DNA from: Verrucomicrobiota bacterium
GTDB lineage: Bacteria > Verrucomicrobiota > Verrucomicrobiia > Verrucomicrobiales > DEV007
Direction of reading: 5' to 3'
Assembly: GCA_030625775.1 (NCBI GenBank)
Contig: DAOUQC010000052.1
Location: 1 to 36,429, forward strand
DNA length: 36,429 nt
Shown here: in pieces, positions 15,957 through 22,577 of the stretch
Numbering within the stretch: position 1 is the stretch's first letter
Layout of the letters: every line of letters starts with the position of its first letter
The notes under the pieces: generated by a model
The model's database searches: none
What the model was told of the DNA's origin: nothing
What the model saw: only the letters and a program-made list of their open reading frames with translations
Program-made: the position numbers and the translations under genes

Positions 15957-16613
15957 TTATTCACCCCGATCAACCACCCAGCTGATCACAGGTTGGGCAC
16001 CTTCCTGGTAAGCAATCTGACCTGTCAGCAACTCACCCGTCGGTTCAGGTTTGTCTTTGATCAGTGTGCCAAGGATTTTCATGTACCCATCAATATCCCT
16101 GGAGTTGGTATCCACTTTCCATTTCAATTTCACGACTTGGTTTTCAAAAACCCTGGGCGTCCCTCTAAGTGATGTTTGCACCGATCCCTGATACCCTACC
16201 GCCGAAGTTGCAAAGTAGATAGAACCTCCACTTTTCCAACCACCGCTTTCACCTTTTGCGTAGCCCTTGAATGCCCATTCACCAACTTCGGAACATTGAA
16301 ACACGCCGTAACCTCTTTCACTCGCATAGGCTTCTGAGAAAGTTTGCATGTGCCCACCCCAGGTATACCAGCCGGGAACACCGTCAGCATCGGCCAAAGC
16401 TTCGACTCCAATCAGAGTGAAGCGATACACTTCGCCAAGATCAACGCTCTTTGTATATCTATCCGTAGTGTTTTTATGGGCATCAGGGAACGCACTGCTT
16501 GGCACACTCATTGAAACGCCCGGTCCGAGCAATTGCAGCTCAGCCTGACTCACTCCAACAGACATTGCCAATGCCCCCAAACCTATTACCAGTTTTTGTG
16601 TTATTTTTATCAT
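15957..16613 (-). CDS. secreted protein with tail shared with the module 1 beta-rich protein
   Basis: A 218-residue protein with a signal peptide ending near 'GVSQAELQ' (residue 24). The body (about residues 25-190) has no recognised motif; it is aromatic- and Gly-rich and looks like a beta-sandwich. The last 26 residues ('GELLTGQIAYQEG...SWVVDRGE') match residues 50-75 of the 496-residue protein at 6013-7503. Its upstream region also shares a leader element and a T-tract block with that gene. It is the first gene of the leftward run and has no counterpart in module 1. It could be a diverged relative of that protein's N-terminal part, or a separate gene that donated a tail. Confidence 0.62.
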   Translation of the reverse strand: MIKITQKLVIGLGALAMSVGVSQAELQLLGPGVSMSVPSSAFPDAHKNTTDRYTKSVDLGEVYRFTLIGVEALADADGVPGWYTWGGHMQTFSEAYASERGYGVFQCSEVGEWAFKGYAKGESGGWKSGGSIYFATSAVGYQGSVQTSLRGTPRVFENQVVKLKWKVDTNSRDIDGYMKILGTLIKDKPEPTGELLTGQIAYQEGAQPVISWVVDRGE

Positions 16614-16633
16614 TTCTATCTTTTGATTATTAC

Positions 16634-16665
16634 TTGTCTCTCCACCTCGATTAAATTTTTTTAAT
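16634..16665 (-). promoter_or_regulatory. conserved leader element, copy 3
   Basis: Read on the minus strand: ATTAAAAAAATTTAATCGAGG, then TGGAGAGACAA, ending about 21 bases before the ATG at 16613. It is closest to the copy at 7531-7565, with the ATCGAGG core intact in both. Confidence 0.45.
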
Positions 16666-16820
16666 CATTAAAATTTCACTGGCTGCTGATTTTTGTATTT
16701 AAGCTTAGCTTGAGGAGCATTTTACTACTTAAGAATACCTTGCTTCATCACCAGCCCATTTAAATGGCTAACCTATAAATAACGAATTCTTTAAACATTT
16801 TTAGTAAGCCGTGGTTTTTT

Positions 16821-16845
16821 TAACAAGTTTTTTTGCACATTTTTC
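16821..16845 (-). repeat. shared T-tract block, copy 2
   Basis: The + strand reads TAACAAG, seven Ts, GCACA and TTTTTC, nearly the same as 7771-7794. It is about 208 bases upstream of the start at 16613. On the minus strand TTGTTA is followed after 17 bases by TAAAAA, a possible weak promoter; the other copy has no comparable -10. Confidence 0.4.
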
Positions 16846-17196
16846 ACCTTTTAATTTAACTTTATTCACTAAACTCAATACCCCCAATAATCTCGATGGC
16901 TGATTGATTGTTTATGTAAGTAAGTTTTAAAAATTGGAGGGTGTTTTTTATGATTATTCTACAATAATAATATAAATACTTGCCCGCAAAGGAGATGCAG
17001 AACCTCTGGGTTATTTATATAACGAAGTTCTGTATTTTTATGACCAATTTGAAAACCTCTTTACAAGCCTTTCGGTTAGCTCCACAGCCATCCGGCAAAA
17101 AAAAGCCATCCGCGCTTTTGCCATCGCGAGCAGCGAAGGCTCTGTGAAACCCGGAAAATGCCGGTGCCAGCATCTTGCCACGCTCTATAGCGCGTA

Positions 17197-17754
17197 TTAT
17201 TCCACCAGATCCATCAATGGTGATTTTTCCCGGTGTGCATCATGACAGGTTGAGCAGGATTGGGTCAATTTCTCAAAAGCCGTTCTCGCTACAACCTGGT
17301 TTTTTTCCTCCGCAGCAGAAATAATCACCTGGGCACAATACCGCAGGGTCTGAGTCGCAGCCCCCGACCACACCTCATCCGGACAACGACCGTCCGACAT
17401 CAGAATATAGCTGGCCTCGCTCAAAATCTCTGCCTCTGAAATGACGGTAGCCCATTCTTCTTCCGTTTTGAGCTTACTCCTAAGCACTTTTCTCAAAGCC
17501 CCGCAATGCGGCCTGATAACGTATTTCATCACCGTACTTGTTTTTAATGGCCGACTCTTACCTTTTTTAACATTTTTAGGTGCAGATTTTTCCTTACCTA
17601 CAGCAAGCTCCTTTTCCGTCGAAGCTTCAACGTTTTCACTCTTCTGTTTTGCATTACTTGTTTTTTCATCGGCCAAAACACTAACCAACAAAGCCGAACT
17701 GCCAAAAACTACTATGTATAGTATAGTAAAATAAGGTTCTATAATTTTTTTCAT
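17197..17754 (-). CDS. cytochrome c'-like (class II) haem protein
   Basis: A 185-residue protein with an N-terminal hydrophobic signal or anchor (residues 8-28), a charged Lys/Glu/Ser linker to about residue 70, then a helical domain ending with a single haem-binding CSTCH at residues 167-171. A C-terminal CxxCH after several amphipathic helices is the layout of four-helix-bundle class II cytochromes (cytochrome c' and c556). It should act in the periplasm as a small electron carrier or gas/redox-sensing haem protein. It is divergent from the di-haem protein at 17940, with a 185-bp shared intergenic region, suggesting joint regulation or electron exchange. Extra cysteines occur near residues 84, 124 and 140. 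Confidence 0.75.
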   Translation of the reverse strand: MKKIIEPYFTILYIVVFGSSALLVSVLADEKTSNAKQKSENVEASTEKELAVGKEKSAPKNVKKGKSRPLKTSTVMKYVIRPHCGALRKVLRSKLKTEEEWATVISEAEILSEASYILMSDGRCPDEVWSGAATQTLRYCAQVIISAAEEKNQVVARTAFEKLTQSCSTCHDAHREKSPLMDLVE

Positions 17755-17847
17755 GCGATGCTGCTTATTGTTGGGTAGTTATAGTTATAGCAACCATCTT
17801 CTGAGCAAACTTTTTTGTCAACGATATTCAACTCCAACGTGTACTGA

Positions 17848-17877
17848 TTGACAAAATCTCAACCAACATATTAGAAT
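17848..17877 (+). promoter_or_regulatory. sigma70-like promoter for the di-haem oxidoreductase gene
   Basis: A perfect -35 box TTGACA at 17848-17853 is followed after 18 bases by TAGAAT at 17872-17877, one mismatch from the TATAAT consensus. The predicted start is about 55 bases before the ATG at 17940. No equally good promoter was seen for the divergent cytochrome gene. Confidence 0.55.
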
Positions 17878-17939
17878 CGCTTAAAAATTCGAGCTTGATG
17901 TAGAAGAAACGGAAATCCTGTTTGTAAATCACCTGAGAA

Positions 17940-19562
17940 ATGAACCCTAACCCACTTTCAAACCCGCTCGCCAGTTCTGGACGTTGCAAAGCTTTTGCAA
18001 GCACTCTCTCCCTCGCCCTGGCAATTTTCTTCACCCCAAAACTACTTGTTTCTGAAACAGAAGAAGTGAAAATTGGCCAGGAAATTTCAGCCAAACGCCA
18101 CCTGAATGATGGCGAGGCACCTAACATGCCCCTGCCCGAACTACTCAAACACGGGCATGATTTGTTCAACTCGATGTGGACCATTCAGGAAGGTGCCGGA
18201 CGACCACAGTCCAAAGGCACTGGCCTGCCCCTGTCCGACCCTGAACGCCCTCTGACCTTCCCAAGAAATTTTAACCGTATTTCTGGCCCGGATTCCAACA
18301 GCTGCGCCGGATGCCACAATGCACCCTTCGGCATATCCGGTGGCGGTGGTGATATCGTGACCAATGCCCTGGTATTGGGACAACGCTTTGATTTCATCAC
18401 CTTCGATCGCCAGGACAAAAAACCTACCAGTGGTAACGTCAACGAAGAGGGTGTCGAAATCACTTTCCAATCCCTGGGCAATTTCCGCAGCACACTGGGA
18501 ATGTTCGGATCTGGTTACATCGAAATGCTCGCCCGCCAGATGACCGCCGACCTGCAAAAAATTCGTGATATGGTCCAACCAGGGCAGGCACGACGCCTGA
18601 AATCCAAAGGAGTTTCATTTGGCATACTCGGCAGATACAAAGACGGTTTCTGGGACACTTCCCGTGCAGAGGGAATCCCCCCCGCCGCCCTAGCCTCCTC
18701 TGACCCGGATGATCCACCCGACTTGATCATCCGTCCGTTCCACCAGAGCGGTTCGGTAATTTCACTGCGTGAATTCACCAACAATGCCTTCAATCATCAT
18801 CATGGCATCCAGTCGAGCGAACGCTTCGGACAGGACGTTGATGAAGATCAGGATGGCTTTGTCAATGAGTTGACTCAAGGAGACATCACCGCTGTCTCTG
18901 TTTATCAAGCCGTGATGTCCGTTCCAGGCCAGGTAATCCCCAACCATCCGAAAATCGAAAAAGCCATCCGGTTGGGAGAACAGACTTTCGATGCCATCGG
19001 CTGTGCGACCTGCCACCTCCCCAGCCTGCCCTTGGAAAACAAAGGCTGGATTTTCACCGAACCCAGCCCCTACAATGCCTTTGGGAATCTACAAACCGGT
19101 ACCGCAAAAGAAATTCGTTTGAACCTCAACGACAAGTCCCTCCCTCCGCCTCGTTTGAAAGAAACCGGTGGCACCGTCCACGTTCCTGCCTACACCGACC
19201 TTAAACTGCACGACATCACCAGTGGAGCGGATGACCCCAATGCCGAACCGCTGGACATGAACGATACTTTTGTGCAACAAAACCGTCGTTTCCTGACTAA
19301 AAAACTCTGGGGAGCCGCCAACGAACCACCCTACTTCCACCACGGGAAGTTCACTACCCTGCGTCAAGCGGTGCTGGCTCATTCCGGAGAAGCTCTCGCC
19401 TCCCGCAAGGCCTTTGAAACAATAAGCGAATTGGAAAAAGATTCGCTGATTGAATTCCTCAAATCCCTGCAAATCCTGCCACCTGGAACAGAAAGCCTGA
19501 TCGTAGACGAAAACGGACAAGCAAAAAAATGGCCCCCCGTTGACAATCAGGTGAAATATTAA
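17940..19562 (+). CDS. di-haem oxidoreductase / putative peroxidase (DHOR family)
   Basis: A 540-residue exported protein with a hydrophobic signal segment at residues 18-37. It has two haem c sites, CAGCH at 122-126 and CATCH at 355-359, spaced as in the di-haem 'thiol oxidoreductase-like/putative peroxidase' family (DHOR, related to the MauG/CcpA di-haem peroxidases). Between them is an Asp-rich loop 'DVDEDQDGFVNE' (299-310), the calcium-loop-like feature often seen in this family. The C-terminus 'GAANEPPYFHHGKFTTL...LIEFLKSLQIL' is also typical. It would act in the periplasm; the physiological substrate is unknown. The divergent cytochrome c'-like gene may supply electrons. No strong Shine-Dalgarno is present. 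Confidence 0.82.
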   Translation: MNPNPLSNPLASSGRCKAFASTLSLALAIFFTPKLLVSETEEVKIGQEISAKRHLNDGEAPNMPLPELLKHGHDLFNSMWTIQEGAGRPQSKGTGLPLSDPERPLTFPRNFNRISGPDSNSCAGCHNAPFGISGGGGDIVTNALVLGQRFDFITFDRQDKKPTSGNVNEEGVEITFQSLGNFRSTLGMFGSGYIEMLARQMTADLQKIRDMVQPGQARRLKSKGVSFGILGRYKDGFWDTSRAEGIPPAALASSDPDDPPDLIIRPFHQSGSVISLREFTNNAFNHHHGIQSSERFGQDVDEDQDGFVNELTQGDITAVSVYQAVMSVPGQVIPNHPKIEKAIRLGEQTFDAIGCATCHLPSLPLENKGWIFTEPSPYNAFGNLQTGTAKEIRLNLNDKSLPPPRLKETGGTVHVPAYTDLKLHDITSGADDPNAEPLDMNDTFVQQNRRFLTKKLWGAANEPPYFHHGKFTTLRQAVLAHSGEALASRKAFETISELEKDSLIEFLKSLQILPPGTESLIVDENGQAKKWPPVDNQVKY

Positions 19563-19661
19563 AGCCTTGAAAACCTCCGCTTCCCCTCCATAGCTATTTT
19601 TTATTCATTATTCCTGGTTCTCTACCCTTGCCATTCTGCCCAATTACAGTAAAACAACGGC

Positions 19662-20291
19662 ATGGGAAAATATGCTGATGAAAATGTTCTGGTCGTTCCG
19701 CGCTCACTCCTTGATGAAATCGGTAGTTTCCAGGGGCTCTGCCTGGAACCACAAAAATACCTGCCCGCCTTTCTCGATCCCAAGAATAATTTTTTTCTCG
19801 CACGGGATGATGCGGAAGATGATCCCTCCCACAAACAAATCATCCCCTACGCGATTTTTCATCACCAGGGCCGCTTCCTTCACTATGTGAGAGGTGGTGG
19901 ATCCGGAGAAAAACGTCTGGCGGCAAAAGGCTCACTTGGCATTGGGGGGCACATCAATTCCGAAGACGCCGATCAGGCCTCTCTCGACAAAGACACCTAC
20001 ACCATAGGGGTCGAACGCGAAGTGAATGAAGAAATTAATCTCACTGGCACACACAGCCAACAAATCGTTGCCCTGATCAATGACGATTCCAATGAGGTAG
20101 GAGCCGTCCATCTGGGAGTCGTCCACCTCTTTGATCTGGAATCTTCAGAAGTCTCTCCCAACGAAGCTGTTATTGAGGAGCTTCAGTTCCTGACTCCAGA
20201 AGAACTACTCTCTCGCTGTGAGTCCATGGAGACCTGGTCACAGATCTGCCTCGAAGGACTGGACACCATTCTTGCAAATGCTCAATCATAG
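19662..20291 (+). CDS. Nudix-like hydrolase
   Basis: A 209-residue cytoplasmic protein without signal peptide. Residues 58-80 form the strand pair 'IIPYAIFHHQGRFLHYVRG', followed by 'LGIGGHINSED' (93-102) and 'GVEREVNEEI' (116-125). Together these match a Nudix box (G-x5-E-x7-R-E-x-x-E-E) with an insertion of several residues between the Gly and the REVNEEI helix. Proteins of this size and shape occur widely in bacteria as poorly characterised Nudix/'phosphoesterase' proteins. The substrate is unknown. It lies 99 bp after the di-haem gene and could be a separate unit. It converges on the regulator gene at 20386. Confidence 0.72.
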   Translation: MGKYADENVLVVPRSLLDEIGSFQGLCLEPQKYLPAFLDPKNNFFLARDDAEDDPSHKQIIPYAIFHHQGRFLHYVRGGGSGEKRLAAKGSLGIGGHINSEDADQASLDKDTYTIGVEREVNEEINLTGTHSQQIVALINDDSNEVGAVHLGVVHLFDLESSEVSPNEAVIEELQFLTPEELLSRCESMETWSQICLEGLDTILANAQS

Positions 20292-20385
20292 GTATTTATC
20301 GATTGAGGCAGAACTGCAAATAGCTTTAGAAAGAGGCCCCTTATTCAAAGCCCTGAAAAGCTAAACGGCTATAAGCTCCCCCGCA

Positions 20386-21027
20386 TCACAGAGTAGTGAT
20401 CTGGAAAATATAACACTTCAACCCAGAGGCCTCCTCCAACTGGCGATCCACCGCTGTGCCCAGCAGCTTTTCAAACATACTCTCTTCCATCCTCTCAGCA
20501 GTGGGGTACTGCTCGAACAACGGTTGCATCGGATTGTGATACTCCACAATTCGCAATCCCCCGTCAGGATCATAAATGCACTCGGACAAATGCGCAGCCT
20601 GGTCTCTGGCCTTGGCCAGGGAGGTAGCTTTCTCAATCACCGATTTCCCCTTAACCTTCTTGGCAAATTCCTCCGTCAAATCCTGAAAATAGCCAAACAA
20701 CAAACGCTCCGGCTCGTTCGGCCCAATCTGGCGTTCAGTCACCTTGAGGATACGGATCACCATATCATGCCCCACACTAGGAAACAAAGGGTCGGCTTTA
20801 AGGGTCAAGCGATAGGCTTTTTCCGGCCGTCCCACTGTTTTCGGACGGCGCCAGGTGTCCAGATAGCCCTTTTTTTCCATTGCAACACAATGCTGTTTCA
20901 CCCCCATGTAGCTCATTTTCATGGCCTTGGATAACTCGGAAACTGACATTCCCTGCGATCGCTTCAGGGCATTAATAATCTGAAACCATTGCGGTTTTGC
21001 TATATCACGAAAAACTTTAGAAAACAT
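20386..21027 (-). CDS. SufR-like winged-helix transcriptional regulator lacking most cluster cysteines
   Basis: A 213-residue protein with an N-terminal winged helix-turn-helix ('SVSELSKAMKMSYMGVKQHCVAMEKKGYL', about residues 27-57, and the wing 'GRPEKAYRLT'), like ArsR/SufR-type repressors. The C-terminal part aligns with the SufR domain ('YHNPMQPLFEQYPTAERMEESMFEKLLG...GLKCYIFQI'). In SufR proteins cysteines near 'NCP', 'vC' and 'G..C' hold an Fe-S cluster; here only the Cys of 'GLKCYIF' is in place, so cluster binding as in SufR is unlikely. It probably binds DNA as a dimer with another signal. The neighbours are a convergent Nudix gene and, 233 bp away, the sulfatase operon end. Confidence 0.68.
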   Translation of the reverse strand: MFSKVFRDIAKPQWFQIINALKRSQGMSVSELSKAMKMSYMGVKQHCVAMEKKGYLDTWRRPKTVGRPEKAYRLTLKADPLFPSVGHDMVIRILKVTERQIGPNEPERLLFGYFQDLTEEFAKKVKGKSVIEKATSLAKARDQAAHLSECIYDPDGGLRIVEYHNPMQPLFEQYPTAERMEESMFEKLLGTAVDRQLEEASGLKCYIFQITTL

Positions 21028-21260
21028 GGCTACGGATTTGCGAACAAATGACTTACGGAAATGATGCTCCTGTATTATTCGCTTCAGATGCGCAGTGTCA
21101 ATCTATCAATAAAAAGAATAATCCCCTGTCACTGCCACTGCCTCATAAAATCCGTTCTACCCGTCCCTCCCACCCCCTGGAAATCAGACACTTAGTGCAA
21201 GGCATCGACTTACGCCGTAGGAAAGCCCCTCCTTCAATCTGAATTCCCGAATGAAGCAGA

Positions 21261-22577
21261 TTATTGCGCTGCCCTAAATGCCGCCTCGGACAGAGCCTGC
21301 TTCAGCTCCCCACGAATTTTTTCCTGCTCCAGTGTACCGGGAGCCTCAACTGGCGCAGCAGGCGGGCGACCAATTTCAACAACCGGGCGCAGATCTCCCT
21401 TGTCGGTCAGAATCCAGTCACGTGAACGAACATAGCGAATACCCTGTTTTTGCATATGCACCCACTTCCGCTGGAATCCAGCTTGCCCAAAAAGCTTGGC
21501 AGCAAAACTGTGACCGTTGATCTTGTTGACCGGTAATTTGGCCTGTGCCAATTCCACAAAAGTTGGCAGAAAGTCGGAAAAATCGATCAAATCATTGTTG
21601 CTTGAACCTGATTCAATTTTTCCCGGCCAGCGGGCGATCAAAGGGACACGCGTTCCCGCATCAGAGGGATCCGCCTTTCCACCCGGAACAAGGCGGTTGT
21701 CCGGCCCCCAACGGGATGTCAGCGGTTTCTGAGTGCCGTTATCACCAGTAAATATAATCAAAGTATCTTCCTTCAAACCCAACTGGTCGACGGCATCAAC
21801 CACCCGGCCCACCAGCTTGTCCATATAGGCGATCATATCGGGAAAATAATCCGCATTCCCCTTGGAATTAGCCATCTCCTTCAGAGGATCTTTGCTGTCG
21901 GGAGTTGGCCCCCATGGAAAATGAGGCAGCAGCATCGGATAATATACCAGAAAAGGTCTGTCCTTGTTCTGCTTCATGAAATCGATCAAAAAATCGACAT
22001 TCACATCCGGCCCGTACTTTCCGTGCAGCTCCTTCTCAACCGTCTCTCCATCCCGAACAAAGACCGGATTGACGTAGCGGGGATTTTTTTCATGAGTCGG
22101 ATCCATTATTTTCCAGCACTGGTAACGATCAAACCCAAAATCATGAACCGTATCCCGCTCATAGAGAAACGACACCTGCCACTTACCGGCAATTGCCGTT
22201 GCATAACCCCGGTCACGCAGCAGTTTGGCAAAACCCGTTTCTTTTTTGGGATCAAGAAACTCACGGTGTTTATCCGGAAGAAAAATCACCCGCTTGATTC
22301 CGTTGTGCAAAGGATAACGACCGGTCAGCAATTGAGCACGACTCGGCGAGCAATAGGGAGTACTGAAGGCATGGGTGAATTTCATGCCTTCGCCGGCCAA
22401 TTGATCCAGCCGGGGCGTTTGATAGGATCGCCCACCATAACAGCTCAGGATCTCATAACCCAAATCATCCGCCATAATCATGACGATGTTGGGAGACCTC
22501 ACCGCTGAATCTGCGGCGGTGGCAATGCTCACTGCCAACCAACAAACTGCGATAATTCCAAAAATCCTGCTCTTCAT
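21261..22577 (-). CDS. secreted type I sulfatase (formylglycine-dependent)
   Basis: The start at 22577 is chosen because its ATG overlaps the stop of the preceding gene (ATGA at 22574-22577); an ATG at 22589 would add four residues. The 438-residue product has a Sec signal peptide (cleavage near 'TAADS'). It carries 'NIVMIMADDLGYE' with the metal-binding Asp pair near residues 37-38, and the sulfatase signature 'CSPSRAQLLTGRYP', whose Cys (about residue 76) is converted to formylglycine by a separate maturase not seen here. 'FTGDNGTQ' supplies further metal ligands. Family members hydrolyse sulfate esters, often from algal or host glycans; the substrate cannot be read. Last gene of a three-gene leftward operon. 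Confidence 0.88.
   Translation of the reverse strand: MKSRIFGIIAVCWLAVSIATAADSAVRSPNIVMIMADDLGYEILSCYGGRSYQTPRLDQLAGEGMKFTHAFSTPYCSPSRAQLLTGRYPLHNGIKRVIFLPDKHREFLDPKKETGFAKLLRDRGYATAIAGKWQVSFLYERDTVHDFGFDRYQCWKIMDPTHEKNPRYVNPVFVRDGETVEKELHGKYGPDVNVDFLIDFMKQNKDRPFLVYYPMLLPHFPWGPTPDSKDPLKEMANSKGNADYFPDMIAYMDKLVGRVVDAVDQLGLKEDTLIIFTGDNGTQKPLTSRWGPDNRLVPGGKADPSDAGTRVPLIARWPGKIESGSSNNDLIDFSDFLPTFVELAQAKLPVNKINGHSFAAKLFGQAGFQRKWVHMQKQGIRYVRSRDWILTDKGDLRPVVEIGRPPAAPVEAPGTLEQEKIRGELKQALSEAAFRAAQ

Larger units (their letters stand above)
16614..17196. other. 583-bp gene-free AT-rich region
   Basis: No credible gene was found. In the leftward direction the first ~250 bases carry the leader element (16634-16665) and the T-tract block (16821-16845) shared with the region before 7503, so a promoter for the 218-residue gene and module 2 is likely here. 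From about 17080 to 17196 the GC content rises and there is a short direct repeat of AGCCATCCG (near 17086 and 17103). A 35-codon frame from 17040 is not supported. No clear terminator hairpin follows the cytochrome gene that ends at 17197. Confidence 0.5.

Noticed and set aside
17040-17147. 35-codon rightward frame in the 583-bp gap
   Set aside because: No ribosome binding site, no homology-like pattern, short Lys/Ser/Ala-rich product.
17179-17190. CGCT-CTAT-AGCG hairpin after the cytochrome gene
   Set aside because: The stem is only 4 bp without a T-run; too weak to call a terminator.
20321-20363. TAGCTTT/AAAGCTA inverted repeat between convergent genes as a terminator
   Set aside because: Only 7 paired bases with a 29-base loop and no following T-tract on either strand.
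21048-21242. 64-codon frame between regulator and sulfatase
   Set aside because: No ribosome binding site or recognisable fold; low-complexity composition typical of non-coding sequence.
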